Positions 16,072-24,577 of a stretch of DNA of 64,000 nucleotides are shown piece after piece (within the stretch, counting starts at the first letter, position 1; the number at the start of each line of letters is the position of its first letter). The stretch lies in contig CAWBEX010000007.1 of the NCBI GenBank assembly GCA_963787895.1, positions 806,001 through 870,000 of the forward strand, in the 5' to 3' direction. The notes below the pieces were generated by a model. It saw nothing but the letters and a program-made list of their open reading frames with translations. It did not search any database and had not been told where the DNA came from. Both the position numbers and the translations under genes were made by a program. This stretch comes from Anderseniella sp963787895. Its GTDB lineage: Bacteria; Pseudomonadota; Alphaproteobacteria; Rhizobiales; Aestuariivirgaceae.

Positions 16072-17970
16072 TCATCCGCCGCTTGTGGTCAGCTCTTCAT
16101 AGGTCTCGGTATCCTTTAACCAGCCGAGTTCGGTTGTCTCCAGATCATCCGCCAACTTGGCCCGCAGCCTGGCAAAATCAGCAGCTTTTTTTGGTTGTGC
16201 CGCATACATTTGCGGGTCTTGCAGAGCCTTATCCAGGATGTTTATTTTTTCCTGTAATTCCAGCATCTTGTGGTCTTGTTGCTGAATCTGTTTCTTAAGT
16301 TGAACCAGGTTGATCTTCGGCTTGCTGGCAGCGGTTTTTTCAGTTTTTGCGCCGTTGCCGGTGCTGGCGCGTGCTTCGGCCTTTGCGTCGCGCCGTGCAG
16401 TGCGGCTTTTCTCCAGGATGAGTTGTGAATACCCGTCCAGGTCGCCGTCATAAGGCTTTACCGTTCCATCATCGACAAGCCACAGCCGGTCAACTGATGC
16501 CTCGATCAGGTGGCGGTCATGGCTGATCAGAATAACTGCGCCTTCGTACTCGTTTAGCGCATAAACCAGCGCCTCGCGGGCAGCAACGTCGAGATGGTTT
16601 GTGGGCTCGTCGAGCACCAGAATGTTGGGTCCTTGAAAGGCCGCAAGCGCAAACAGCAGCCGCGCCTTCTCGCCGCCTGACAATGTCTCGACCTTGTTGT
16701 GGCTGAGGTGCGGCCCGAAGCCATAGGCACCAAGGCGCGAACGCCGTTCCGCCTCCGTTGCATCCGGCATCAGGTCGACAAAATGGTCATACGGGCTATG
16801 GCCCAGGTTGAGCTCGTCAAGCTGGTGTTGGGCAAAATACGCCACGTCGAGCTTCTTGTGATGGCGCATGTGGCCGTCCATCACGTTGAGGCGCCCGCAC
16901 AGTAGCTTGGCGAATGTCGACTTTCCGTTGCCGTTGGCTCCCAGCAAGGCGATGCGGTCATCGCCGTCGATGCGCAGATCAATGTTGCGCAACACCGGTT
17001 TGCCTGCCTCGTAACCAACTGCGGCCTTTTCAAACCGGACCAGAGGCGGGTTGATCGGGCGGGCAGGGGCGGGAAACATGAAAGGCGCCACCCGGTCTTC
17101 CATGATGTCGGCGATTGGCTGCATCTTTTCCAGCGCCTTGAGCCGCGACTGCGCCTGCTTGGCCTTGGACGCCTTGTAGCGGAAACGGTCGACGAATGCC
17201 TGCATGTGCGCGCGCGCGACTTCCTGCTTCTTCTTCATCTTCAGTTGCAGCGCCTGCTTTTCGCGGCGAATACGGTCGAAGGTGTCGTAGTTGCCCTGGT
17301 AAAGTGTCAACTTGAACTGGTCCAGGTGCAGTATCGACTGCACCGCATCGTTCAGCAGGTCGCGGTCATGGCTGACAATAAGCACTGTATGGCGGTAGGT
17401 GCGGATGTAGTTTTTCAGCCATATCACGCCTTCCAGGTCGAGATAGTTGGTTGGCTCGTCCAGCAACAGGACATCCGGTTCTGCAAACAGGGTTGCCGCC
17501 AGCGCAACGCGCATCCGCCAGCCGCCCGAAAACGCTGAGCACGGTTCGTTCTGTGCTGTCTCGTTGAAGCCTAGGCCGGCCAGTATAGTGGCAGCGCGTG
17601 CAGGGGCTGTGTGGGCATCAATGTCGGCAAGCCGGGTTTGTATTTCGGCAATGCGGTGCGGGTCTGTTGCGGTTTCTGCTTCGCCCAGCAGACGGTTGCG
17701 CTCGAGGTCCGCAGCCAGCACCACCTCGATCAGCGTTTCGCTGCCGCTTGGTGCTTCCTGCGCCACAGTGCCAATGCGCGCGGTCTTCGGAATCGAGCAC
17801 GAGCCGGACTCTGGCTGCAACTCTCCAAGTATAAGTTTCAGCAAGGTGGATTTGCCGGTACCGTTGCGCCCGACGAACCCGACGGTGTGACCCTCAGGTA
17901 ACGCGACCGTTGCGTTGTCGAACAACAACCTGCCTTCGATCCGGAATGTAAGTGAATTGATATGAAGCAT
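16072..17970 (-). CDS. ABC-F family ATPase (YheS/Uup-like)
   Basis: 632 residues from the ATG at 17970 (MLHINSLTFRIEG). It has two ABC ATPase domains and no membrane segments. Domain 1 has Walker A GRNGTGKST and Walker B LLLDEPTNYLD; domain 2 has GANGNGKST, LSGGEKARL and LVLDEPTNHLD. A linker rich in Lys/Arg (RYKASKAKQAQSRLKALEK) lies between them, and residues about 540-625 form a coiled coil. ABC-F proteins bind the ribosomal E-site and relieve stalls. The group most resembles YheS; no resistance role is implied. Confidence 0.92.
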   Translation of the reverse strand: MLHINSLTFRIEGRLLFDNATVALPEGHTVGFVGRNGTGKSTLLKLILGELQPESGSCSIPKTARIGTVAQEAPSGSETLIEVVLAADLERNRLLGEAETATDPHRIAEIQTRLADIDAHTAPARAATILAGLGFNETAQNEPCSAFSGGWRMRVALAATLFAEPDVLLLDEPTNYLDLEGVIWLKNYIRTYRHTVLIVSHDRDLLNDAVQSILHLDQFKLTLYQGNYDTFDRIRREKQALQLKMKKKQEVARAHMQAFVDRFRYKASKAKQAQSRLKALEKMQPIADIMEDRVAPFMFPAPARPINPPLVRFEKAAVGYEAGKPVLRNIDLRIDGDDRIALLGANGNGKSTFAKLLCGRLNVMDGHMRHHKKLDVAYFAQHQLDELNLGHSPYDHFVDLMPDATEAERRSRLGAYGFGPHLSHNKVETLSGGEKARLLFALAAFQGPNILVLDEPTNHLDVAAREALVYALNEYEGAVILISHDRHLIEASVDRLWLVDDGTVKPYDGDLDGYSQLILEKSRTARRDAKAEARASTGNGAKTEKTAASKPKINLVQLKKQIQQQDHKMLELQEKINILDKALQDPQMYAAQPKKAADFARLRAKLADDLETTELGWLKDTETYEELTTSGG

Positions 17971-18062
17971 GGCCGGGTGTTTAACCTGCGTTTGCCGCTT
18001 GGCCAACTGGAAATGCAGTAATGTGACGAACTGCACATACACACTCTGGTGCTGCGCGTAGT

Positions 18063-18307
18063 TTGGACATCAACAACAAGGCGTTGAACAACAATAACGA
18101 AGCATCAGGTTGCCCCCCGATCCCCTGCAAACCAAACGGCACCTTGATCCAAAAAAAACACCAAAGCGCCGGACTGAAGAAGAGGCCAATCACCCCGGTC
18201 CCCCTCCCGGGTAACAAACAAGAGCCTCAGTGTTTGAAACCGCGTTCCATCGCAAGACGGTGCCCCCTGCCGTCAATCGCAAACTGGAGCGCGGTTTTCT
18301 GTTTTTT
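18063..18307 (+). ncRNA. Candidate structured sRNA with three C-rich hairpin loops
   Basis: This 345-base gap between the ABC-F start and trhO stop has no convincing gene but is highly structured on the + strand. The 3' part has a 12-bp stem (18237-18248 with 18286-18297, one G-U pair) enclosing an inner 5-bp stem (18256-18260 with 18270-18274), then TCTGTTTTTT, a terminator-like end. Upstream are hairpins with loops at 18110-18123 (CCCCCC) and 18199-18205 (TCCCCCT). The third loop holds GCCCCC. Such C-rich, anti-Shine-Dalgarno loops are typical of alphaproteobacterial trans-acting sRNAs. The 5' end is a guess. Confidence 0.45.
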
Positions 18308-18315
18308 ATTCCGGC

Positions 18316-19233
18316 TCAATCGCCGAGGTGGCGTTCACCGCGTTGTTTTGCCAGCAGGATCTGGCGCTGACGCTCGCGAAAGCGGGCGCGGTCTTGTTCT
18401 GAACGTGATGCGTGGCAATGGATGCAGCTCACACCGTCTTCATGTACCGGCGACGAAAGGTCGTGCCGGGTAAGCGGCATCCGGCAGGCGCGGCACAGCA
18501 CATGCTCGCCCGGTTCAAGGCCGTGACCTACCGACACTCGCTCATCAAACACGAAGCAGTCGCCATGCCACTTGCTTTGTTCGCTCGGCACAAGCTCCAG
18601 GTATTTCAGGATGCCGCCCTTGAGGTGATACACCTCCTTGATACCTGCCTGCTTGGCAAACGCAGTGGATTTCTCGCAGCGGATGCCACCAGTACAGAAC
18701 ATCGCCACCTTCTTGCCGGCAAATTCATTGTGGTGAGCATTCAGCCAGCCCGGGAACTCGCGGAATGAGCTGGTATGCGGGTCCAGCGCGTTCTCGAAAG
18801 TGCCAATCGCAACTTCGTACTCGTTGCGGGTGTCAATGATCACGGTATCAGGATCGGATATCAGTGCATTCCAGTCTTCCGGCTCCACATATGTGCCGGT
18901 AATCTGGTTGGGATCGATGTCCTCCACACCCATGGTGACGATCTCTTTCTTGAGGCGCACCTTAAGCCGGTGAAACGGCATCTCACTGGCAAAGGATTCC
19001 TTGTGCTCAAGTTCGGCGCAGCCGGGTAGGGTGCGAATGTGTGCCAGCACCGCGTCAATGCCTTCGCGTGAACCGGCAATTGTTCCGTTGATGCCCTCAT
19101 GCGCCAGCAGCAACGTTCCCTTCACTCCATGATGACATGCCACTGATGCCAAAGGACCCTTCAGCGCGCCGTGGTCTTCAAACCGGGCAAAGCGATAAAG
19201 CGCCGCAATGACAACCTCACCTTGCGTTGTCAT
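18316..19233 (-). CDS. trhO: tRNA uridine(34) hydroxylase, rhodanese family
   Basis: 305 residues. TrhO (YceA) makes 5-hydroxyuridine at position 34 of tRNAs. An N-terminal acylphosphatase-like domain (residues 1-100, with GTLLLAHEGINGTIAG) is followed by a rhodanese domain. The active-site Cys is C180 in MFCTGGIRCEKS, and the DTRNEYE motif lies near residue 134. The C-terminus has two cysteine pairs (C247, C250, C270, C273) that could bind zinc. Its ATG overlaps the stop of the upstream cytochrome gene by 4 bases, so it is the last gene of that operon. Confidence 0.93.
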   Translation of the reverse strand: MTTQGEVVIAALYRFARFEDHGALKGPLASVACHHGVKGTLLLAHEGINGTIAGSREGIDAVLAHIRTLPGCAELEHKESFASEMPFHRLKVRLKKEIVTMGVEDIDPNQITGTYVEPEDWNALISDPDTVIIDTRNEYEVAIGTFENALDPHTSSFREFPGWLNAHHNEFAGKKVAMFCTGGIRCEKSTAFAKQAGIKEVYHLKGGILKYLELVPSEQSKWHGDCFVFDERVSVGHGLEPGEHVLCRACRMPLTRHDLSSPVHEDGVSCIHCHASRSEQDRARFRERQRQILLAKQRGERHLGD

Positions 19234-19670
19234 GGTTTCCTGTAATCTCTGTGACAGGCCTTGCAGGTCTTTCCAACTGCAACCATTGCACCAGGCAGTT
19301 GCTCTATTGAACTGACCGCTGCAAGCTCGTCCGAAGCGGATTCAAGATCTGAAGCAATGGAGCTAAACCTCTCGAATGACTCCCAGATTACGGGCAATGC
19401 TTCGCTTACGCCATGTCCGCTGCCTTCTGGAAACATCGCTGGCATTTCGGAAGCATGTTGCTTCATTTCGACGGCGCGAGCGCTGATCAATTCGGCGTCA
19501 AATTCTGCTTCGCCCTTCATCATTGCGCCGATTTCCTTCATCGAGGCGCTGATCGCCTTCATCGCTTCCATGCGCTGCTTGACAATGCCGGTGGCACCAC
19601 TGTGGGCAAGGGCAATAGTGGTAGAAGCTGTGAGCACGCAGGCAGCGATGAACAGTTGGCGGCTTGGCAT
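19230..19670 (-). CDS. Cytochrome c'-type periplasmic haem protein
   Basis: 146 residues from the ATG at 19670 (MPSRQLFIAA); a longer frame runs back through the upstream gene and is not real. Residues 1-22 are a signal peptide ending ALA. The four-helix cytochrome c' pattern is clear: R-x-x-x-M-K in helix 1 and a C-terminal haem-binding CKACH (C136, C139, H140) followed by RDYRK. Cytochromes c' bind NO or act in electron transfer in the periplasm. It lies 65 bases after the CMD gene and overlaps trhO by 4 bases. Confidence 0.9.
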   Translation of the reverse strand: MPSRQLFIAACVLTASTTIALAHSGATGIVKQRMEAMKAISASMKEIGAMMKGEAEFDAELISARAVEMKQHASEMPAMFPEGSGHGVSEALPVIWESFERFSSIASDLESASDELAAVSSIEQLPGAMVAVGKTCKACHRDYRKP

Positions 19671-19735
19671 GAGGCAGGTTTTCCCCTGTAGACAAGTGGC
19701 ATTGCCTGACGTTTGCCACATCTGCGCAGCTGCTT

Positions 19736-20140
19736 TCAACCCTGCTTTGATGCGGGCTTGATGAATGCCTGATCCACCGGCACCTTGTAGGCGGTGGCCA
19801 GCTTGTTGGTCATGTTCGCGAGGCCGACAACAGCAATCACTTCGTTCATCATCTCGTCTGTCGCCCCCTTCGCTCGTGCCGAGGCACCATGGCTGGCAAC
19901 GCAGTAGTCGCAGTTGTTGGTCATGGAAATGGCTGTGTAGATCAGCTCTTTGGTCAGAGGATCCAGCGCACCGGGGCCCATGATCTGCTTCAGCGCTCCC
20001 CACACATGTGCCAGCATCCGCGGTTCGTTAGCCAGGTATTTCCAGAAATTGTTTATGTCCTTGACCCCGCGTGTCGCGCAAATGTCGTCAAATACCTCAC
20101 GCACTTCCTGCGGCGCATCTGTCATCTCAATCGGGTTCAT
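19736..20140 (-). CDS. Carboxymuconolactone decarboxylase/AhpD-like protein
   Basis: 134 residues of the CMD/AhpD fold. The redox motif CDYCVASH gives C77, C80 and H84, the arrangement used in AhpD-type alkylhydroperoxidase, so a peroxide-linked disulfide role is more likely than true decarboxylation. The short N-terminus and LDPLTKELIYTAIS helix are typical. It is the first gene of a reverse-strand unit with the cytochrome c' and trhO, suggesting a role in oxidative or nitrosative stress. Confidence 0.85.
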   Translation of the reverse strand: MNPIEMTDAPQEVREVFDDICATRGVKDINNFWKYLANEPRMLAHVWGALKQIMGPGALDPLTKELIYTAISMTNNCDYCVASHGASARAKGATDEMMNEVIAVVGLANMTNKLATAYKVPVDQAFIKPASKQG

Positions 20141-20242
20141 GTCAGGTTCATCTCCGTTTCGCCATGATCGGCCTTACAAGTGATTTCAGATTCTTGAATA
20201 CAGATTCTGCGTGCAATTGACGCGCCTGCCAAGGAGGAACTT

Positions 20243-22297
20243 ATGAACAAGCCAAGACATGCAACCATGCTGGCAGCCCTGATGATTGCCGCCGGTCTAA
20301 CCATTGCTCCGGCAACCGGCAACGCGCAAAACGTTCAGCAGATGACTGTTGAACAGCTCTTGCAGTCACAGCAGGAGCTGCAGACAGCCATTGCCAACGG
20401 GGGTGACAACCGCCAGAAGCGACAGCTCAGGCGTGTTCGCCGTGAGTTGCTCAAGCGCCAGGCGCAGCAGCAGACAGAACCCCAGCCACAGCAACAACAG
20501 CAACAGCAACAGCAGCAGCAAGCCGAGCCGCAACAGCAACAGCAACAGCAACAGCAGCAGCAAGCCGAGCCGCAACAGCAACAGCAACAGCAGGGCGACA
20601 ATGTCAATCGCCAGGCCCGCATCTACCTGCGCGGTGGCAATGTCCGCCAAATGGATGACGGACAGCTTGATGTAACCGTGCGAGACGGCCGTGGGCTGCT
20701 TGGCGAGCCTCGTTTGCGTGGCAATCTGCAGCGCCAGGTTCGCGACCGGGTGCAGGCAGCTATGGGTGAGCGCAAGCGGCGCGCAGACGCAGCGCAACAG
20801 CAGCAGCAAGCCGAGCCGCAACAGCAACAGCAGGGCGGCAATTCAAATCAGGGGGTCAGAGGTTATCTTGCCGGGGGTAGCGTCCGCCAGATGAGCGATG
20901 CTCAGCTTGATGCAACGGTACGTGACGGCCGTAACTTGCTCAATGTATCTCGTCTGCGTGACGATTTGCGGTCCCAAGTGAACGACCGCATACGGGAAGC
21001 TTTGGCAGAACGGAATCAGCGTGCCAACTCCGCACAACAGCAACCGCAACAGCAGGACGATAACGTCAATCGTCAGGCTCGCATCTATCTGCGCGGCGGT
21101 AATGTCCGGCAGATGAATGATGCCCAGCTTGCCGAATCATTCCGTGACGGCCGCCGTCTGATGGCCGACAGCGGCTTGCGCGGCAACCTGCAGCGCCAGG
21201 TGCGCGACCGTTTGCAGGCAACCGTGGCAGAGCGTGACCGCCGTGCAACTGCTGCACAGGAACAGCCACAACAGTTGCCGTCAGGCGGTGCGAACGCTGA
21301 TGCCACCGCCTTGCTGGCCGACCGGCGCCCGCCAGCCAGCTTGAATGACCAACAACTTCGCAACCGCCTGCAGAAGGCTCGCGAAGTGATGGGTGCCCGT
21401 GGTCTGGACCGGCGGCTTTTCCGGCGTGTACGGAACATGGCAAAGGCTGACAGTGACGTGCTGCGCAACCGGATTGCCCGGCGTGACGAAAACCGTTCGG
21501 AGCGTCGTGAGGACCGCCAGGATGCACGCCAGCTTCTGCGTGACCCGCGCAATGCAAGAGAACTCGATGACAGGCAGTTGCAGGCACGCATTAAATCAGC
21601 ACGTGAGTTGCTGGACAGCAGTAATGTCAGGGGCGCCCAGAAGGTCCGGATTGAAGCCCTGCTTCGTGAGGCCCGCATCGAAAAGCGTCGCCGACTGATT
21701 GCAGAGCGCCAGCGCCGCCGGGACAGGCTGCGTGCCAATCGCAACAACAGGCAGATCATCATCCAGATCCCGCAGATAACCCTGGATCGCGGCCGTAGCG
21801 ACATTGATGCAGCCGAAGCTGATGATGAGTTGCTTGAGCGCCAGCTTGTGGCTCCCCCGCGTGAGCGTATTGAGCGCAAGTACACGCGCGACGACTTCAG
21901 CTCTGGCCGCACCTCGGCGCGCCGCTATATGCCGGCAATCGAGGTGGATACCATCCGCTTCGGTTTCAACGAGGCATTCGTTCGTGAAGAGGAAATCCCG
22001 CAGCTGGAGCGCATCGGTGAAATCATCGAGCGCATTGTTGCCGGCAACCCGGAAGAGGTGTTCCTGATTGAAGGTCACACCGACGCCGTCGGCTCGGCCG
22101 CCTACAATCGTGGCCTGTCGGTCAAGCGCGCGAATGCCGTGCGCGAGTCCATGCTACAGTTCTTCAACATCGATCCCTCCAATATCGAAACAGTTGGTTA
22201 TGGAGAAGAGTACCTCAAGATCCAGACCGAGGAGGAAGAACAGGAGAACCGCCGCGTGACAATCCGCCGGATTACGCCATTGCTGGCGCGCCGCTAG
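20243..22297 (+). CDS. Secreted OmpA-domain protein with Gln-rich and helical repeats
   Basis: 684 residues. Residues 1-28 form a signal peptide (cleavage near GNAQ). Residues 72-118 are nearly pure Gln with AEP interruptions. Then come five copies of a roughly 53-residue Arg-rich helical module (about 129-181, 209-261, 283-335, 357-413, 431-485), the first three linked by Gln-rich spacers. An OmpA C-terminal peptidoglycan-binding domain follows (about 568-676, with LIEGHTDAVGSAAYN and VTIRRI). There is no beta-barrel, so it is probably a periplasmic wall-anchored protein. AAGGAGGAAC precedes the start. A paralogue lies 159 bases downstream. Confidence 0.85.
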   Translation: MNKPRHATMLAALMIAAGLTIAPATGNAQNVQQMTVEQLLQSQQELQTAIANGGDNRQKRQLRRVRRELLKRQAQQQTEPQPQQQQQQQQQQQAEPQQQQQQQQQQQAEPQQQQQQQGDNVNRQARIYLRGGNVRQMDDGQLDVTVRDGRGLLGEPRLRGNLQRQVRDRVQAAMGERKRRADAAQQQQQAEPQQQQQGGNSNQGVRGYLAGGSVRQMSDAQLDATVRDGRNLLNVSRLRDDLRSQVNDRIREALAERNQRANSAQQQPQQQDDNVNRQARIYLRGGNVRQMNDAQLAESFRDGRRLMADSGLRGNLQRQVRDRLQATVAERDRRATAAQEQPQQLPSGGANADATALLADRRPPASLNDQQLRNRLQKAREVMGARGLDRRLFRRVRNMAKADSDVLRNRIARRDENRSERREDRQDARQLLRDPRNARELDDRQLQARIKSARELLDSSNVRGAQKVRIEALLREARIEKRRRLIAERQRRRDRLRANRNNRQIIIQIPQITLDRGRSDIDAAEADDELLERQLVAPPRERIERKYTRDDFSSGRTSARRYMPAIEVDTIRFGFNEAFVREEEIPQLERIGEIIERIVAGNPEEVFLIEGHTDAVGSAAYNRGLSVKRANAVRESMLQFFNIDPSNIETVGYGEEYLKIQTEEEEQENRRVTIRRITPLLARR
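20481..20594 (+). repeat. CAG/CAA repeat coding polyglutamine
   Basis: Near-continuous CAG and CAA codons, with a unit of about 39 bases (Gln run plus Ala-Glu-Pro) present twice in a row, coding residues about 80-117 of the first OmpA-domain protein. Short Gln runs with the same QAEPQ spacer recur at about 20800-20832 and 21039-21057. Such tracts can change length by slippage without breaking the frame when whole codons are gained or lost. Confidence 0.85.
20603..21712 (+). repeat. Five tandem copies of a helical repeat module
   Basis: Five in-frame repeats of about 53-57 codons. The first and third copies share an almost identical segment of about 20 residues around RIYLRGGNVRQM. The general pattern is L-x(3-6)-R-x-L-x-D-x-x-L-x(4)-R-x-x-R-x-L-L-x(4-5)-L-x(5)-R-x-x-V-R-x(12)-R. 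The same module occurs three times in the downstream paralogue at residues about 281-335, 355-411 and 447-505. Confidence 0.7.
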
Positions 22298-22307
22298 CGG
22301 GATTTTG

Positions 22308-22370
22308 CCAGCCCCACAGCGGGCTGGTCACCTTCTACAGGCTCCGGAAAAAGAGATTCTCCGGAGCCTG
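22308..22370 (+). other. Two tandem hairpins between the OmpA-domain genes
   Basis: The first is CCAGCCC (22308-22314) pairing with GGGCTGG (22321-22327) around a 6-base loop. The second is a perfect 11-bp stem, CAGGCTCCGGA (22338-22348) with TCCGGAGCCTG (22360-22370), around an 11-base A-rich loop. Neither is followed by a T-tract, so they could be processing or stability elements, or weak terminators that partly separate the paralogues. Confidence 0.6.
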
Positions 22371-22456
22371 GATGCAACTAATTCTGCCGTAATTGCGTTG
22401 ACTATTGATCGCCAGAGGGGCGTTCCATTTTTTTGGCCACAAGACCGGGATTGAAC

Positions 22457-24562
22457 ATGAAAATTTCCAGAAGCCTGTTTGCCAGCGTTGCCTTTGCGGC
22501 GCTGTTCGCAGTGCTGCCCAACGTTGCCGTTGCGCAGTCGGACACAACTACTACTGAGCAAACTCAACCTGCCACGGATGAGCAGGCCCCAGCAGCAACC
22601 GAACAGGCTGCCCCGGCGGCGGAAGAAGAACCGGTAAAGAAGAAAAAGAAGAAGGCCGCCGAGGAACAGCCCGCACAGGAACAGGCCCCAGCAGCAGAAC
22701 AGGCACCTGCAGTAGAGCAGGCTCCTGCAGCAACCGAACAGGCTGCCCCGGCAGCGGAAGAAGAACCGGTAAAGAAGAAAAAGAAGAAGAAGGCCGCCGA
22801 GGAACAGCCCGCACAGGAACAGGCCCCAGCAGCAGAACAGGCACCTGCGTTAGAGCAGGCCCCTGCAGCAGAACAAGCACCTGCGGTAGAGCAGGCCCCA
22901 GCGGCAGAACAAGCACCTGCCGTAGAACAGGCCCCAGCGGCAGAACAGGCACCTGCAGTAGAGCAGGCCCCAGCGGCAGAACAAGCACCTGCCGTTGAAC
23001 AGGCACCTTCAACTGAGCAGGCTGCCCCGGCAGCGGAAGAAGAACCGGTAAAGAAGAAAAAGAAGAAGAAGGCCGCAGAGGAACAACCCGCACAGGAACA
23101 GGCACCCGCAGCAGAACAGGCCCCTGCAATCGAGCAAGCACCCGCAGCTGAACAGGCCCCTGCAATCGAGCAAGCGCCTGCAGCTGAACAGCAACCCGCT
23201 CAACAAGAGCAGGCACCTGCAGCAGCGCAGCAACCTGCCCAGCAGCAGCCAACTGCCGTTGCGCAAGATCCCGTGCCAGTTTTCACTACTGACAAGATTC
23301 TCGGTGATGAGCGTCCTGCTGCGGAGTTGACCGACGCTGATCTGCGCGAACGTATTCGCGGCGCGGAGGAAATGGCGGCCAGCGATCAGGCCAATAGAAA
23401 ACAGCGCAAGCAATTGCAGGCCAAGGCCGAGGCGGACAAGGCTGAGTTGAACGCGCGCATAGCCGCAACAACCGGGGTGGCCGTTCAGAACATCGATGTG
23501 GCGAAAAAGGTCGATGAGTTGACTGGCGACAGCCGCCGTGCCCGCGATCTTGACGATGATGCTCTTCGTGAACGCATCAAGCAGACCCGTGGCCTTCTTT
23601 CCATCGAGGGTCTCACGGACACACAAACCGCTGCCTTGCGCGGCATTCTCGACAGGGACAGTGCTGTCATCCGCTCGCGTGTCGCGAAGCGGGATGAAAA
23701 GCGTACGTTGCGCCGCGCACGTTCCGATGCTGAAGAAGAAGGCGGTAACAACTGGTCTGACGAGTTGCCTATGCGCGGCGAACAGCTCACGTTGCGTGAT
23801 CTGATGGACGACGAACGCAACCCGGACGAACTTACATCGCATGCCCTGGAAAGACGCATTGATGCAAATCGCAGGGCATTGCGCCTGGAAGGCCTGAGCG
23901 ACCGTCAGCGTGCTCGCATTCGTAACCGGCTGGAAGAAGACCGTGCAGTCTTGCGGGACCGCTTTGGCAACCGGCGTGAGCGCCGCCGCCAGAAACTGGA
24001 TGACCCAACCTTCCAGATCGCTATTGCTGCTGGTGTGATCGCTGGCGCAGTTATCCTGTCCAGGCCGAATATTGCCGTAGCGGAGGCCTATGACGAAGAA
24101 CTTGAGGATTGGCTCACAGCGCCACCCCTGGTCAATACCAAGAAGCGCTATCGCATCGAGGATTTCCGCGAGCAGCCAAGGCTTCGTTTTGCCGTGCCCG
24201 GTGTTGAGGTTGATACAGTGCGTTTCGGATTTGGTGAGGGCTTCCTGCGTGAAGAGGAAGTTCCGAAACTCGAACGCATTGGCGAAACCATTGAACGCAT
24301 CGTCGCTGGCAATCCCGATGAGGTGTATCTGATCGAGGGTCATACAGATGCTGTCGGCACCGAGGAAGCCAACATGAGCCTGTCCATTCAGCGCGCTGAT
24401 GCGGTGAAGAAGGCGTTGACGGAATATTTCAACATTCCCGAAGCAAACCTCGAGACCGTTGGCCGCGGAGAGCTCTATCCGAAGATCCCGACTGAAGCTG
24501 CTGAAGCGGAAAACCGGCGTGTTTCGGTGCGCCGCATCACGCCGCTGCTGGCGCGCCAGTAG
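22457..24562 (+). CDS. Secreted OmpA-domain protein with EQAPA/poly-Lys repeats
   Basis: 701 residues from the ATG at 22457 (MKISRSLFAS); the upstream ATG at 22433 lies before the signal peptide. Residues 1-26 are the signal peptide (VAVA-Q). Residues about 40-270 are low complexity: EQAPA repeats and three blocks of EEEPVKKKKKK. Three helical modules follow (about 281-335, 355-411, 447-505), then a hydrophobic stretch (519-535) and an OmpA C-terminal domain (about 585-695, LIEGHTDAVGTEEAN). It is a paralogue of the upstream gene in its last two thirds. Likely a peptidoglycan-bound periplasmic protein; function unknown. Confidence 0.85.
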   Translation: MKISRSLFASVAFAALFAVLPNVAVAQSDTTTTEQTQPATDEQAPAATEQAAPAAEEEPVKKKKKKAAEEQPAQEQAPAAEQAPAVEQAPAATEQAAPAAEEEPVKKKKKKKAAEEQPAQEQAPAAEQAPALEQAPAAEQAPAVEQAPAAEQAPAVEQAPAAEQAPAVEQAPAAEQAPAVEQAPSTEQAAPAAEEEPVKKKKKKKAAEEQPAQEQAPAAEQAPAIEQAPAAEQAPAIEQAPAAEQQPAQQEQAPAAAQQPAQQQPTAVAQDPVPVFTTDKILGDERPAAELTDADLRERIRGAEEMAASDQANRKQRKQLQAKAEADKAELNARIAATTGVAVQNIDVAKKVDELTGDSRRARDLDDDALRERIKQTRGLLSIEGLTDTQTAALRGILDRDSAVIRSRVAKRDEKRTLRRARSDAEEEGGNNWSDELPMRGEQLTLRDLMDDERNPDELTSHALERRIDANRRALRLEGLSDRQRARIRNRLEEDRAVLRDRFGNRRERRRQKLDDPTFQIAIAAGVIAGAVILSRPNIAVAEAYDEELEDWLTAPPLVNTKKRYRIEDFREQPRLRFAVPGVEVDTVRFGFGEGFLREEEVPKLERIGETIERIVAGNPDEVYLIEGHTDAVGTEEANMSLSIQRADAVKKALTEYFNIPEANLETVGRGELYPKIPTEAAEAENRRVSVRRITPLLARQ
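22577..23266 (+). repeat. EQAPA and Lys-block coding tandem repeats
   Basis: About 690 bases of in-frame tandem repeats. The basic unit is 36 bases coding EQAPAAEQAPAV, repeated many times with few changes. A longer block coding EEEPV, six or seven Lys, then AAEEQPAQEQAPA starts near 22625, 22757 and 23038. The near identity of copies at DNA level points to recent duplication. Alternating Glu/Ala/Pro with Lys clusters predicts an extended, charged, flexible chain. Confidence 0.85.
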
Positions 24563-24577
24563 GTTTGCGGAATTTGG

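Noticed and set aside
18063..18473. 137-codon frame on the + strand through the gap before trhO
   Set aside because: It has no good start codon or ribosome site, unusual residue composition (Asn, Pro, Lys, Cys) and runs 158 bases into trhO antisense. The region is better explained as structured RNA.
19671..20003. Upstream extension of the cytochrome c' frame
   Set aside because: It is the frame-shifted shadow of the CMD gene; the signal peptide begins at 19670.
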